Positions 7,607 to 17,804 are shown, counted from the stretch's first letter. The stretch is 64,000 nt of DNA from Denitrificimonas caeni DSM 24390 (GCF_000421765.1 NZ_ATXQ01000002.1:1-64000), one strand, 5' to 3'. Translations and numbers: made by a program. The notes: generated from the sequence alone by a model not told the origin.

Positions 7607-8143
7607 TCAGTGCTGGTTATGCTGAGAGTGATCCATCTCTGGCGCTGCAGCAGAAGTGCCAGCATCGCTACTTTTAATCTGCACAGTGACATCCACTTGG
7701 CCGGCACGCTCAAAGTGCAGCGTCAGTGGCAGACTTTGGCCTGCAACTAGAGGCTTATGCAGATTAATCAACATAATGTGATAACCACCTGGTTCAAGAG
7801 TCAGGTCGCTATGCGCAGGAATATCAATACCATCGACTTTTACCATGCGCATCACGTCGCCTTCATGCACGTGTGCATGCAACTCTGTCACTTCGGCAAT
7901 TGAGCTTTCAGCGCTCAGCAATCGATCAGCCTGGTCAGCATGATTAGATAAGCTTAAGAAGGCTGCGCCAACCGGTGCTGTAGGTGGTAGCTCACGTGAC
8001 CAAGCCGACTTAACCACAAGAGCAGTTTGCTGGGTTTTGCTGGTTAGCTGCTGCTGATCCATTTCTTGCTGTTCTGCAGAAGTTGCAGCAGCAACGCCAA
8101 GTGTTAGTGCGAACACGCTTGCGGTAAGGGCAGTTAAGCGCAT
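7607..8143 (-). CDS. Periplasmic copper chaperone PCu(A)C
   Basis: A 178-residue exported protein with a Sec signal peptide (MRLTALTASVFALTLGVAAA, cleaved near residue 20-23). The PCu(A)C domain carries the H-M...H-M copper site: ELHAHVHEGDVMRM followed by GGYHIMLI. The family delivers Cu(I) to the CuA or CuB centre of cytochrome oxidases. The C-terminal tail (PEMDHSQHNQH) is rich in histidine and methionine and probably binds extra metal. It is a single gene, convergent with gor. A ribosome site (GGAGGC) lies before the ATG. Confidence 0.9.
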   Translation of the reverse strand: MRLTALTASVFALTLGVAAATSAEQQEMDQQQLTSKTQQTALVVKSAWSRELPPTAPVGAAFLSLSNHADQADRLLSAESSIAEVTELHAHVHEGDVMRMVKVDGIDIPAHSDLTLEPGGYHIMLINLHKPLVAGQSLPLTLHFERAGQVDVTVQIKSSDAGTSAAAPEMDHSQHNQH

Positions 8144-8511
8144 GAAGCCTCCGGGTAATGAACGAATCTTGATATTTGTCTAGATCGGCTAATTTAGCAT
8201 GTTGCTGCTGATCGAGGTATGCGGCATTGCGCAGCAGTTTTGCTTAACAACAAAGATAGCTATGAGTCCATGCCAAGCTCCCTTGTATCGTCTGCTTAGG
8301 ATGTTGTGTCACTGGAGCATGTGGATGCGCGTTATTTTTTATGCGATCAATGAAATGAATTTCTTAACAGCGCTGCTCATCACAGGGTAAAACAAAAATA
8401 ATACTATAATGCGCCATCATGCTCATGCAGCAGGGCAAGGTCATCCAGCACCCGCTAATTTGGTAATTACTGATAACAATAAACACTTAATACTGAACAA
8501 GGAATGATCTG
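8144..8511. other. Intergenic region, divergent promoters expected
   Basis: The 368 bases lie between divergent genes and must hold both promoters. The only open frame (8199-8390) has no ribosome site or recognisable product. I see no clear operator or repeat. Confidence 0.5.
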
Positions 8512-11370
8512 ATGGGTTTGTGGGGCGTTATTTGGGCAAGTGTGGCTTTCCTTGCTGTGCAACTTGGACCATTCGGTATGGATTCTTGGTTTTTATGGCC
8601 ACTGCTTGGCTTAGGTGCGGCTCTGCATTTAAGACATGAGATCCGTAAAGAAGTAGCAGCATCCATTGCTGCAAACAATCGCAAGAATGCCCAACAACTT
8701 GCTCAGCTAAAAGCGCAGTCATTGGTTAAAGCAGCAGCTCAGCCGATCAATCCCCCCATAGCTCAAGCTATCGAGCCCGTTACTGTTGAGCTCGAGCTCA
8801 CGCTTGATGAAGGTGTGCTTGCGCCGCCGATTCAGCTGCGCTCTGAGCCTATACCGAGCGCGAGCAAACCGCGTGTACAGAATGACTACATACCAACGCC
8901 TAAGGCTCACCAAGAGCCGCAAGCCTCTCCAGTAGGCGGTGTTTCCGCGTTGATACAGCGCGGTATTGACTGGTTGCTTGGCGGCAACACCATGGTGCGA
9001 GTCGGTGTGGTTGTAGTATTTATTGGCTTGGCTTTTTTAGCTAAATACACCACACAACAGGGCTTATTGCCCATTGAACTGCGCTTAAGTTTTATCGCAT
9101 TATGTGGCTTAGCGCTGCTCTCATTTGGCTTTATCAAGCGCAAAATGATGCCCAATTATGCCTTAGCCTTACAAGGTGGGGGCGTGGCAGTGCTCTATTT
9201 AACCTTGCTGGCAACGATGAAAGGTTATGGCTTACTAGGCATGCCCATTACTTTTTCGCTTATTATTTTAGTCTGTGCCGCCGGCTGCCTGCTGGCCTTG
9301 CTGCAAAACAGCCAAGCCCTAGCAGTGATGTCCTTGGCGGGCGGATTCGCAGCGCCTGTGCTGCTGTCGACTGGCAGCGGTGATTACATTGGCTTATTTA
9401 GCTATTACATGGTGCTAAACCTTGCGATTTTGCTGATTGCTTACTTTAAGTACTGGCGCGCACTCAACTTACTTGGTTTTTTAGCCACATTTGGTGTAGG
9501 TACAAGCTGGGGACTGCTTTCATTCACAACAGAAAACTACCTGCCAACCCAACTTTTTTTAATTGGGTTTTTCCTGATTTACCTGATTACAGCTCTGTTC
9601 TATGCCAAAAATGCGGCACGTCAAGCTGCCAAGACACACTTAGAATTTGTTGATCAAACTTTAGTTTTTGGTGCGCCAATCATCGGTTTTGCTTTGCAAT
9701 ACGGTTTGATTAAACATTTACCATTGGGCGCTGCTTTTTCTGCTCTGATTTTAGCGTTTTTGTATGCACTATTAAGCATGTTGCTATTGAACAAAATAAA
9801 ACAAGGTAAGCAACATTATCGCTTACTGGCGGAGAGCTTTATTGCTTTAAGCGTCGGCTTTATCACGGTAACAATTCCCTTAGCTTTGGATGGAGAATTC
9901 TTAGCCATTTCATGGGCCTTACAAGGAACGGCGGCTTTTTGGGTCGGTGCCAGGCAAGCACGCTGGATGCCTCGTCTACTCGGACTGGCTTTATATGCGA
10001 CTTCTTTGGCGATTTTATTAGAGCCAATGACCTGGTCAGAGTTAAGTAGCCCAGTACTCAGTACGTTAATAATGGCTGTTCTTGCGCTGATTCTTGCGTT
10101 TTGGTTGAAAAAGCCTCTAGCCCATAGCAATAGCAGCCTGGCTCAGACATACAGTTCTGTTGAGCCGGTCTTGCACCCGATTTTCTATGCCTTAGGTTTG
10201 CTCTTAATATGGCTCGCCTGCGCAACTCAAATTGCAACGCTTGATCAAGCAGGGTTGCTCAACCGCTTCGCTGATAGCACGGGAGACAACGCGCTACAGC
10301 TCTATTTAGTAGCAGCGACAGCACTGTTACTCGTATTTGCATCAATGCGCTGGGGGCGCAGGATTTACGCGCAGGCCGATGCCGCCGCGTATTGCATTTT
10401 GCCGGTGGTTCTATGTACCTTTCTTGTCGTAACCGTGAGTCATAGCAGTCAAACAGTTTTAGCAGATTATGGTTGGGCATTTTGGCTTTTAGCCTTTGTT
10501 TTGCATTACTACAGTTTATATTGGGCCGATCATCACAGCGAACTGTTCACAAAATCTGTGCGTAGATTTGCGCATGCAAGCAGTGTCTACATTCTTTTGG
10601 CGGTATTCGGACAAAGCCTCTATCAGGTGGTACATCAAAGCAGCTTGGTAACCAGCGCTTGGCAAAGTGTCACATTTTTATTCTGTGCAACGGTTTGCTT
10701 AATACTGCTGACTACATGGGCTGGAAAAGTACGCAACTCCTGGCCATTACGTGATTACAGTTCGGTGTATCTGCAAGCGGGCGCTATACCCTTGGTGGCA
10801 TTAATCGCTTGGCTAGCAACCTTACTGATGCTGACGTCATCAGGTTTAGCTAAACCGCTGCCATTTATCCCTATTATTAACCCGACAGATTTAACCGTAT
10901 TGCTCGGCATTGGCAGTCTTGCTGTTTGGTTCTCATCGCTACGCAATCATCCACAGATGCAGATGTTTTCTAGTGCAATTTCCTTGCGAAACTTTTATGT
11001 ATGCATGGCTGTTGCATTGTTTGTTTGGCTCAATACTGCTTGGTTGCGCACAGCGCATCATTACTTTGATGTTACTTGGCAGGCTGAGGCTTTATTTAAA
11101 AGCTTTGCAGTGCAGACAGGCTATGCCATTTTATGGTCAACGTTAGCCCTAGTGCTGATGCTGGTCGCGCACCGTCGTTTATCTCGCTGGATTTGGATGG
11201 TAGGGGCGGCTTTATTGGCACTGACAGTGGTCAAACTGGTGTTAATTGACCTTGCCAATCATGGCGGTATGGAACGAGTGATCGCCTTTATTGTAGTGGG
11301 GGTGATGCTTTTGATTATTGGATACTTTGCCCCGATTCCACCCTCGACTGGAGATCAGCATGAAGCATAA
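8512..11370 (+). CDS. DUF2339 large polytopic membrane protein
   Basis: A 952-residue protein. The N-terminal 25 residues form one hydrophobic helix, then comes a charged, proline-rich cytoplasmic linker to about residue 140. From about 150 to the end there are more than twenty hydrophobic helices, beginning with the conserved segment IDWLLGGNTMVRVGVVVVF. This is the DUF2339 family, whose function is unknown. AAGGAATG precedes the ATG. The last codons overlap the start of the DUF3999 gene by 11 bases, and the two families usually travel together, suggesting a joint envelope complex. Confidence 0.88.
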   Translation: MGLWGVIWASVAFLAVQLGPFGMDSWFLWPLLGLGAALHLRHEIRKEVAASIAANNRKNAQQLAQLKAQSLVKAAAQPINPPIAQAIEPVTVELELTLDEGVLAPPIQLRSEPIPSASKPRVQNDYIPTPKAHQEPQASPVGGVSALIQRGIDWLLGGNTMVRVGVVVVFIGLAFLAKYTTQQGLLPIELRLSFIALCGLALLSFGFIKRKMMPNYALALQGGGVAVLYLTLLATMKGYGLLGMPITFSLIILVCAAGCLLALLQNSQALAVMSLAGGFAAPVLLSTGSGDYIGLFSYYMVLNLAILLIAYFKYWRALNLLGFLATFGVGTSWGLLSFTTENYLPTQLFLIGFFLIYLITALFYAKNAARQAAKTHLEFVDQTLVFGAPIIGFALQYGLIKHLPLGAAFSALILAFLYALLSMLLLNKIKQGKQHYRLLAESFIALSVGFITVTIPLALDGEFLAISWALQGTAAFWVGARQARWMPRLLGLALYATSLAILLEPMTWSELSSPVLSTLIMAVLALILAFWLKKPLAHSNSSLAQTYSSVEPVLHPIFYALGLLLIWLACATQIATLDQAGLLNRFADSTGDNALQLYLVAATALLLVFASMRWGRRIYAQADAAAYCILPVVLCTFLVVTVSHSSQTVLADYGWAFWLLAFVLHYYSLYWADHHSELFTKSVRRFAHASSVYILLAVFGQSLYQVVHQSSLVTSAWQSVTFLFCATVCLILLTTWAGKVRNSWPLRDYSSVYLQAGAIPLVALIAWLATLLMLTSSGLAKPLPFIPIINPTDLTVLLGIGSLAVWFSSLRNHPQMQMFSSAISLRNFYVCMAVALFVWLNTAWLRTAHHYFDVTWQAEALFKSFAVQTGYAILWSTLALVLMLVAHRRLSRWIWMVGAALLALTVVKLVLIDLANHGGMERVIAFIVVGVMLLIIGYFAPIPPSTGDQHEA

Positions 11371-12727
11371 AAAATCCAGCGCCGCGCTATTTTTGCTCGT
11401 GTGCGTCACTCATCTTGCTGCGGCACCTTTAGTTGATTTACAGCTACACAGCCAAGACAGTATTCATCGTGTGAGTGTGCCTAGTCAGCTGTTGGTTGAG
11501 TGTCAAACAGCTGGTTTTGCAAATATTCATGTCATCGATGGGGCTGGTAAAAACATGAGTATGGCGCGTATTTCAGCTAAAAAAGCGCGCACAGTTTTGA
11601 ATACAACAACCGCAATTAACGCTGTATATCCATTATGGGACAGGCAGGCCTTGCCTGATCGGTCCGCCTTGCGCGTGATTGAGCAGCAAGGGCTGCGCAG
11701 TCTTGAGTGGAACACTGTCACCAGCAGCGAAACCTCTCAGCGCAAGCAACGCGGGGTACTACTCGACAGCCGCTTATTTGATAAAGATCACCAGGCTGTG
11801 CAATTGATTCTAAGCGCTGATATTCCAGAAAGCGAAATGATTCCTGTGCAAATCGATATCAGCAAGGATCTCAAGCGCTGGCAGCCACTGCACACCGATG
11901 CGTTTCTTGGCCGCTGGCACAGCGAAGACGGTAATGTCATTAATAAAATGAGCATTGACCTGCCATACATAGCGTTAAATGAGCACTTTATTCGCTTGCG
12001 CTGGGACGAGGCTTTGGCCGGCGAAATAGTCATTCACCGTGCAGAAATTATCAGTGAGCAACAGCAAAACACTGCGCCCCCGCAGGAACGTATTGAGTTA
12101 GGCGCACCCCAGAGTAAAACTATGCAGGGTAAACAGGCTTTGATCTGGCAATTCAACCCGCCTTTGGCCATTGATGCTTTGCAATTAAGCACACAGACTT
12201 TAGGTACAAATGTAGCTGTGCAATTACAGGGCAGGGTAAGCTCAGAATCACCTTGGCGCACACTTAGTCACGGCTCAGTGATGCACGTGCAATACGATGG
12301 CAAAACCCATAACAACCAACCGCTTAGGGTGAGTAAAGAACGTTGGCAAGCACTACAGGTTTTAACCACGGGGCATAATGCTGTTTGGCCAAGCGATATG
12401 ACTGCCGTAGCTTTAGTGCCGTTGCAGCAGCTTGCATTTTTAGCACAGGGCCATGCGCCGTATCGGTTAACCTGTACAAACCAAGAAAACACATGGTTGC
12501 AGCTAGCACAATTGATTCCTGGCTATCAGCAAGGTCACGAAGACAAATTACCTGAAGCCAGCTTTAGCCTAGATGAGCCGGTTACGCCTGCGGCGCTACA
12601 ATCACAATCTGAGCGTCCACCATATTTATTGTGGGCAATCTTAGCGGCTGGCGTTGTAGTGTTGGCTGCCATGCTGATAATCATCATCCGGCAACTGAAA
12701 ACAACTGCGAAGGATGATGAACAGTAG
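11360..12727 (+). CDS. DUF3999 exported membrane-anchored protein
   Basis: A 455-residue protein. I start it at ATG 11360 (MKHKKSSAALFLLVCVTHLA), which gives a proper signal peptide; the longer frame from 11318 lies inside the upstream gene. The body is a periplasmic beta-rich region and a single transmembrane helix near the C-terminus (LLWAILAAGVVVLAAMLIII) is followed by a short basic tail. This matches DUF3999, partner of DUF2339. Function is unknown. It overlaps the upstream stop, indicating translational coupling. Confidence 0.85.
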   Translation: MKHKKSSAALFLLVCVTHLAAAPLVDLQLHSQDSIHRVSVPSQLLVECQTAGFANIHVIDGAGKNMSMARISAKKARTVLNTTTAINAVYPLWDRQALPDRSALRVIEQQGLRSLEWNTVTSSETSQRKQRGVLLDSRLFDKDHQAVQLILSADIPESEMIPVQIDISKDLKRWQPLHTDAFLGRWHSEDGNVINKMSIDLPYIALNEHFIRLRWDEALAGEIVIHRAEIISEQQQNTAPPQERIELGAPQSKTMQGKQALIWQFNPPLAIDALQLSTQTLGTNVAVQLQGRVSSESPWRTLSHGSVMHVQYDGKTHNNQPLRVSKERWQALQVLTTGHNAVWPSDMTAVALVPLQQLAFLAQGHAPYRLTCTNQENTWLQLAQLIPGYQQGHEDKLPEASFSLDEPVTPAALQSQSERPPYLLWAILAAGVVVLAAMLIIIIRQLKTTAKDDEQ

Positions 12728-12997
12728 ATCTTATCCTCAGTAAAAACCGATAAGTGACATGCGGCAGCTAAATTAACATCTGTGCGCATGGCGCTGCTTT
12801 TATCATCAGTTAGTAAAGCCGAGTAGCTGTTGTTGATGCAGGTACGTATTGACTGAAGCAGATTCATGTCTTAGCTGAGGCTGTAACCCAGCAGGAAGGA
12901 GGTGTCTGTCGATGCAAAGGGGTTTAGTCGTATGGTCTTCAATATAGTCGATTTAACATAATATTGATTATGGCATATATAAACGTAGCAACTGAGA

Positions 12998-13780
12998 TCA
13001 CTCTTTAGCTGTAATCTGATCAGTGCTCTGTGAGTCAGCTTCAGGTTTATCGATGCTCAGCTCTAACGGCTGATCGGTAAACTCTGTTTTCAAACCTTGC
13101 TCCATGTCGTCCAACTCAGCGAGTAACGAACTAAAAGTGATGTTGTTATCTTCAGGCTCTGCGTTTTTTGCGGTTTCGGCTGTAGTCGCAACCTGTGCTT
13201 GTACGCTCTGCTGCAGATCATCTTCTGGTTCTGGTTGTAAGCCTTTTAACTCAGCGAGATTTGGCAGTTCATCGAGTCCGCGCAGATTGAAATAATCGAG
13301 GAACACTTTGGTGGTGGCTAACATGGCTGGCTTACCCGGCACATCTTTATAACCAACCACGCGTATCCATTCACGCTCTAAGAGCGTTTTGATAATTTGC
13401 GTGTTGACTGCCACGCCGCGCACATCTTCAATTTCACCGCGTGTGATTGGCTGACGGTAAGCGATCAGCGCCAAGGTTTCGAGCATGGCGCGAGAATAAC
13501 GCTGCGGGCGCTCTTCCCATAAACGTCCAACCCAAGCGCTGTATGCAGAGCGCACTTGTAAGCGGTATCCAGAAGCGACTTCAGTCAGTTGATAACTGCG
13601 TGTCGCCACATCTTCAGCCAGTTTGGCCAGTGCGGCTTTTAATTGACTGCTGCTCGGACGCTCCTCTTCATCAAATAACTCGGTTAAACGCTCTAGGCTT
13701 AAGGGTTTGGCGGCGGCCAACAACAAGGCTTCCAACACTAAAGCAAATTGCTCTACATCATCAAAATCCAGCTCATTCAT
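12998..13780 (-). CDS. scpB: Segregation and condensation protein B
   Basis: About 260 residues from MNELDFDDVEQF; the frame extends 18 residues upstream, but the family N-terminus aligns with this Met. ScpB is the winged-helix (kite) subunit of the SMC-ScpAB condensin that organises the chromosome. Characteristic segments are LLLAAAKPLSLERL, ETLALIAYRQPITRGEIEDVRG and GRPGKPA-like VPGKPAMLATT. A long acidic C-terminal tail of about 80 residues (rich in E, D, Q) is less conserved. It overlaps scpA by a few bases. Confidence 0.93.
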   Translation of the reverse strand: MNELDFDDVEQFALVLEALLLAAAKPLSLERLTELFDEEERPSSSQLKAALAKLAEDVATRSYQLTEVASGYRLQVRSAYSAWVGRLWEERPQRYSRAMLETLALIAYRQPITRGEIEDVRGVAVNTQIIKTLLEREWIRVVGYKDVPGKPAMLATTKVFLDYFNLRGLDELPNLAELKGLQPEPEDDLQQSVQAQVATTAETAKNAEPEDNNITFSSLLAELDDMEQGLKTEFTDQPLELSIDKPEADSQSTDQITAKE

Positions 13781-14624
13781 GCTGTTTAGTCCGTACATGG
13801 ATTTCGCTATAAGGCTCATTCTGAACCAGTTCAATTAACGACTCTTTTACCAGTTCCAAAATCGCCATAAAGGTCACCACCACCCCTAAGCGCCCTTCTT
13901 TTATGCTAAATAAGCGCGCAAAGGGCACAAAGCTGCCATCTCGCAAGGCTTCTAGCACCATGCTCATGCGCTCACGGGTGGATAAGGTTTCACGGCTAAT
14001 TTGATGGCTTTCAAACATATTGGCGCGGCGTAACACTTCAGCCATGGCCAATAACACCTCTTCAAAAGCCACATCAGGTACTAAGCGACGGCTGCGCGCA
14101 TCCGGTGCCACAGCCTTTGCAATAAACACATCGCGACCTAAGCGTGGGATTTCATCTAAGTCTTCTGCTGCCGTTTTAATCCGCTCGTATTCTTGCAGGC
14201 GACGAATCAACTCAGCGCGCGGATCGTCTTCTTCATCGGCTGCACTGTGGCGGCTGCGTGGTAACAGCATGCGCGACTTAATTTCAGCCAGCATGGCGGC
14301 CATCACTAGGTATTCAGCGGCCAACTCAAGGCGCACCGCTTTCATTAGCTCGACATAACCCATGTATTGATGGGTGATTTGCGCGACTTGAATATCAAGA
14401 ATATCGATGTTTTCTTTGCGAATTAGATACAGCAGTAAATCCAGCGGCCCTTCAAAAGCTTCCAAAATCACTTCTAAAGCATCAGGTGGAATATACAAAT
14501 CCATAGGCAAAGCGGTCATCGCTTCGCCATACACCAGCGCTAAAGGCAGTTGCAGAGCTTCCGCAGGCATTACATCGACGCCCTGCTCTATTGTCGAAAC
14601 ACTTGGTGCTGACGGATTAGACAT
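13773..14624 (-). CDS. scpA: Segregation and condensation protein A
   Basis: A 283-residue kleisin subunit bridging SMC heads in condensin. The core begins with LEAFEGPLDLLLYLIRKENI at about residue 50; MSNPSAP to that point is a variable extension. The helix RLELAAEYLVMAAMLAEIKS and the arginine-rich MLLPRSRH follow, and the C-terminal winged helix ends near EIHVRTKQ. It lies 9 bases after the YciO gene and overlaps scpB, all on the - strand, forming one operon. Confidence 0.93.
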   Translation of the reverse strand: MSNPSAPSVSTIEQGVDVMPAEALQLPLALVYGEAMTALPMDLYIPPDALEVILEAFEGPLDLLLYLIRKENIDILDIQVAQITHQYMGYVELMKAVRLELAAEYLVMAAMLAEIKSRMLLPRSRHSAADEEDDPRAELIRRLQEYERIKTAAEDLDEIPRLGRDVFIAKAVAPDARSRRLVPDVAFEEVLLAMAEVLRRANMFESHQISRETLSTRERMSMVLEALRDGSFVPFARLFSIKEGRLGVVVTFMAILELVKESLIELVQNEPYSEIHVRTKQHE

Positions 14625-14633
14625 GTGCTGCCA

Positions 14634-15257
14634 TCAAAGCGACTGGAAAGGTTCGGGATCGCCGCAACCAATACGCAGCACTTCGGGTTCTTCATCAACA
14701 AAACTAACAACAGTAGAGGCTTCAATGCCGCCATAACCACCATCAATAATCAAATCAACTTGGCTTTCTAGCAGGTCACGAATCTCGTAAGGATCACTCA
14801 GCGGCTCAGTCGCATCAGGCAGAATCAGCGTCACGCTCATCAGCGGCTCACCCAGTTCTGCTAATAACGCCTGTGCAATCGGATGGCCTGGGACGCGCAA
14901 ACCGATGGTACGACGCTTAGGATGCATCAGCATACGTGGAACTTCACGTGTTGCATTAAGAATGTAGGTATAAGGTCCTGGTGTATAAGCTTTTAATAGG
15001 CGAAAGGCGGTGGTATTTACTTTAGCAAACACACCTAACTCTGACAGATCGCGGCACATTAAAGTGAAGTTATGTTTGTCATCTAAACGACGAATTCTGC
15101 GAATACGTTCCAATGCACTTTTGTCACCTAAACGGCAACCCAATGCATAGGATGAGTCAGTCGGATAAATGATCACGCCACCTTTGCGAATCACTTCCAC
15201 CGCTTGTTTAACTAAACGTTCTTGCGGGTTTTCCGCATGAATCTGGAAAAACTTCAT
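14634..15257 (-). CDS. yciO: L-threonylcarbamoyladenylate synthase-family protein YciO
   Basis: A 207-residue protein of the Sua5/YciO/YrdC fold. It has the conserved KGGVIIYPTDSSYALGC near residues 25-41, the lysine/arginine motif RIRRLDDKHNFTLMC, and the GLRVPGHP segment of the ATP/substrate site. YrdC members make threonylcarbamoyl-AMP for tRNA t6A37; the YciO paralogue has this fold but its own role is less clear. The sequence resembles YciO more than TsaC, so essentiality is not implied. It is in operon with the PHP phosphatase gene upstream and scpAB downstream. Confidence 0.88.
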   Translation of the reverse strand: MKFFQIHAENPQERLVKQAVEVIRKGGVIIYPTDSSYALGCRLGDKSALERIRRIRRLDDKHNFTLMCRDLSELGVFAKVNTTAFRLLKAYTPGPYTYILNATREVPRMLMHPKRRTIGLRVPGHPIAQALLAELGEPLMSVTLILPDATEPLSDPYEIRDLLESQVDLIIDGGYGGIEASTVVSFVDEEPEVLRIGCGDPEPFQSL

Positions 15258-15267
15258 AATGATGTCC

Positions 15268-16119
15268 TTATAGTGAGTTATTGGAATGATGGACGAATAA
15301 GGGGGTGAGATCGTCTGGTATAGCTCGATACTTACCTAATTCTGACCATTGCCGTGGCAGGTGAAAATCACTGCCTGCAGTCACTTTTAAATTAAATTCA
15401 CGGGCTAAAATCGATAGTGTGCCGACTTGTTCGGCTGGCTGCATGCCATTGACCACTTCGATAGCATGGCCGCCAGCGTTGACAAAGTCCTGCACTAAAC
15501 GACGGCGCTTAGTGCGGGTGAAATTATAATGGTACAAATGTGCCAAACTGATCGAAGCCTTAGCTTGAGTCAACACGGCCATAGTGTCGTCAAAAGACGG
15601 CCAATGCTGCTTCACATCACCAATCTTGCCTGCACCGAGCCATTTACGAAAGGCTTCTGCATGATCGCGCACATGGCCTGCATTCACTAAGAACTGAGCA
15701 AAGTGTGGACGTGCCGGTGCATTTAAACTGTCGCCTAATGCCGCCTGAATGGCTTGCGCACCGGCTAAAGCATCGGGCATGCCTTTTGCTGCAAGACGTT
15801 TTGCAATTTCTTGCGCGCGCAACCAGCGCCCTTCATGTAAATCTTTGACTGCTGCTAATAAAGTCGGATCATCTAAAGCAAAGTCGTAACCTAAGACGTG
15901 GATGGTGGCACCACCCCATAAGCACGACATCTCAATGCCGGTGATGAGCTTGATGCCGACTTCTTGTGCTGCTTGCTGAGCCTCGATCAGGCCTTCCAGT
16001 GTATCGTGATCGGTGAGAGATAAAACCTCAACACCTTGCTGATGTGCGCGCAACACAACCTCACGTGGCGCAAGAGCCCCGTCAGATGCTGTACTGTGAC
16101 AATGTAGATCTATATCCAT
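15268..16119 (-). CDS. PHP-domain phosphatase (RNase AM / 3',5'-nucleotide phosphatase, YciV type)
   Basis: About 283 residues from ATG 16119 (MDIDLHCHSTASDG); a TTG two codons upstream is the alternative. PHP metal ligands are visible: DLHCHS at the N-terminus, LTDHDTLEG near residue 36-44, GIEMSC, SLAHLYHYN and the final GSDFHLP. E. coli YciV (RNase AM) hydrolyses nucleoside 3',5'-bisphosphates and trims 5' ends of rRNA. It heads the yciO-scpA-scpB operon and is divergent from yciB. Confidence 0.88.
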   Translation of the reverse strand: MDIDLHCHSTASDGALAPREVVLRAHQQGVEVLSLTDHDTLEGLIEAQQAAQEVGIKLITGIEMSCLWGGATIHVLGYDFALDDPTLLAAVKDLHEGRWLRAQEIAKRLAAKGMPDALAGAQAIQAALGDSLNAPARPHFAQFLVNAGHVRDHAEAFRKWLGAGKIGDVKQHWPSFDDTMAVLTQAKASISLAHLYHYNFTRTKRRRLVQDFVNAGGHAIEVVNGMQPAEQVGTLSILAREFNLKVTAGSDFHLPRQWSELGKYRAIPDDLTPLFVHHSNNSL

Positions 16120-16185
16120 TTTCAATGCTTACGCTAGCCGCTGTGTTTGCTATTATGCCGTTTCCTTACTGTTATGGCGCGCACT

Positions 16186-16776
16186 GTGAAACAATTCATC
16201 GATTTTATCCCTCTTCTGCTGTTTTTTATCGTCTTTAAGCTAGAACCGCGTGATATTGAGCTGGCAGGCCATGTTATTTCGTTCGGCGGTATCTTTAGCG
16301 CCACGGCAATCTTGGTGATCAGCTCGGTGCTGGTCTACGGCAGCTTGTTTTTAGCCCATCGCCGCTTAGAAAAAAGCCAATGGATTACCTTAGTGGGTTG
16401 TTTGTTTTTTGGTGGACTGACGTTAGCTTTTCATAGCGAAACTTTTTTAAAGTGGAAAGCACCGGTGGTGAACTGGCTATTTGCTTTGGGCTTTGCTGGT
16501 AGTCATTTTATTGGTGAGCAGCCTTTAATCAAGCGTGTTATGGGCCATGCCGTCAGCCTGCCTGATCGGATTTGGACCAGACTCAATATCGCTTGGATCG
16601 TTTTCTTCCTCTTTTTAGGCACCTCGAATCTGTTTGTAGCCTTTAACTTTCCGTCGATTTGGGTCGACTTTAAAGTGTTTGGCAGCTTAGGAATGACGGT
16701 GCTGTTTTTGATTGGCCAAGGGATATTCTTGTCACGTTACATGCAAGACACTCCAGTTAACCCGAATAAGGAATAA
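16186..16776 (+). CDS. yciB: Inner membrane septation protein YciB (IspZ)
   Basis: About 197 residues from GTG 16186, where the family N-terminus [14 protein letters not shown] begins; upstream ATGs at 16147 and 16174 stay in frame, and no candidate has a strong ribosome site. Five to six hydrophobic helices follow. The protein is linked to cell envelope synthesis and septation, and interacts with divisome and elongasome proteins in E. coli. The conserved [15 protein letters not shown] and [13 protein letters not shown] segments support the call. YciI follows 2 bases after its stop. Confidence 0.9.
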   Translation: MKQFIDFIPLLLFFIVFKLEPRDIELAGHVISFGGIFSATAILVISSVLVYGSLFLAHRRLEKSQWITLVGCLFFGGLTLAFHSETFLKWKAPVVNWLFALGFAGSHFIGEQPLIKRVMGHAVSLPDRIWTRLNIAWIVFFLFLGTSNLFVAFNFPSIWVDFKVFGSLGMTVLFLIGQGIFLSRYMQDTPVNPNKE

Positions 16777-16778
16777 CC

Positions 16779-17081
16779 ATGCTTTATGCAATTATTGCGA
16801 CTGATAATACCAATAGCTTAGAGCTACGCTTGGCTGCACGCCCTGCTCACCTAGAACGCTTACAAGCACTGCAAGATAGCGCGCGTTTAATTATTGCCGG
16901 CCCTCATCCAGCGATAGATAGTAACGATCCTGGTACTGCAGGTTTTAGTGGTAGCTTAATTGTCGCCGAATTTGCTTCTTTGCAAGACGCGCAAGAGTGG
17001 GCCGCTGCTGACCCGTATTGCGCTGCGGGTGTTTATGCGGATGTACAGGTGAAACCTTTTAAGCAAGTATTCCCGCAGTAA
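16779..17081 (+). CDS. yciI: YciI family protein
   Basis: A 100-residue small ferredoxin-fold protein. It carries the family signature: R-x-AHL near residue 25 (RPAHLERL), a central [11 protein letters not shown], and [12 protein letters not shown] with the conserved D-P-Y and H/Y residues of the presumed active site. The family is enzyme-like but its reaction is poorly defined. It is co-transcribed with yciB, as in many gammaproteobacteria. Confidence 0.92.
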   Translation: MLYAIIATDNTNSLELRLAARPAHLERLQALQDSARLIIAGPHPAIDSNDPGTAGFSGSLIVAEFASLQDAQEWAAADPYCAAGVYADVQVKPFKQVFPQ

Positions 17082-17117
17082 GATGCTCACTAGAGCTGTT
17101 GGAGTTGTTAAAGCGCT

Positions 17118-17804
17118 ATGAGCAATATTTTACTCATTGATGACGACCAAGAGTTATGCGAGCTATTAAGTCATTGGCTCAGTCAAGAAGGCTTTGTCGT
17201 GCATGCTTGCTTTGATACTGCAGGCGCACAAGCCTACTTGGCTGACGGACATCAGGTTGATGCAGTGATTCTGGATGTCATGCTGCCGGACGGCAATGGT
17301 TTAGAATTGTTGCGCAAATTACGTCAAGAGCATGCAGAGCTACCGGTGCTGATGCTCTCTGCGCGCGGTGAGCCCACTGACCGTATTATTGGTTTAGAAC
17401 TGGGCGCTGATGATTATCTGGCTAAGCCTTGTGATCCACGCGAGTTAACCGCTCGTCTGCGTGCGGTATTGCGCCGTAGCGTTAGTTTACCCTGTGTGCC
17501 CAGCAATATCGTCTTCGGCGACTTGCAGTACAGTCCCGCGCGCGGCGTGGTGAATATCAATGATCAAGCGGACATTGTCTTAACCGTCTCTGAAGGCCGT
17601 ATTCTTGAAGCGCTACTGGCAACACCAGGTGAGCCCATCGACAAACAACAACTGGCGCAACTGGCGCTTGATCGTAAGCTCACCCTGTATGACCGCAGCT
17701 TAGATATGCATGTCAGTAATTTACGACGTAAACTCGGAGCGCACGCTGACTCACGCCCTCGAATCATTGCTATGCGCGGACGCGGTTATTTCTACAGCGC
17801 ATAA
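17118..17804 (+). CDS. OmpR-family response regulator, CpxR-like
   Basis: 228 residues. The receiver domain (1-115) has the acidic pocket DDD at 8-10, phospho-acceptor Asp53 in ILDVMLPDGNG, LSAR and the lysine in LAKPCDP. The C-terminal winged helix (about 130-226) ends with the DNA-contacting segment DMHVSNLRRKLG and RGRGYFY. With the CpxP-like and histidine kinase genes downstream it forms a CpxR-P-A-like envelope stress system, in the same order I recall for P. aeruginosa. Confidence 0.92.
   Translation: MSNILLIDDDQELCELLSHWLSQEGFVVHACFDTAGAQAYLADGHQVDAVILDVMLPDGNGLELLRKLRQEHAELPVLMLSARGEPTDRIIGLELGADDYLAKPCDPRELTARLRAVLRRSVSLPCVPSNIVFGDLQYSPARGVVNINDQADIVLTVSEGRILEALLATPGEPIDKQQLAQLALDRKLTLYDRSLDMHVSNLRRKLGAHADSRPRIIAMRGRGYFYSA

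Noticed and set aside
8199-8390. 63-residue open frame between the copper chaperone and the DUF2339 gene
   Set aside because: No ribosome site and no family resemblance; composition is consistent with chance in a promoter region.
12535-12867. 110-residue - strand frame across the end of the DUF3999 gene
   Set aside because: Overlaps a supported gene on the other strand and has no homology signal.
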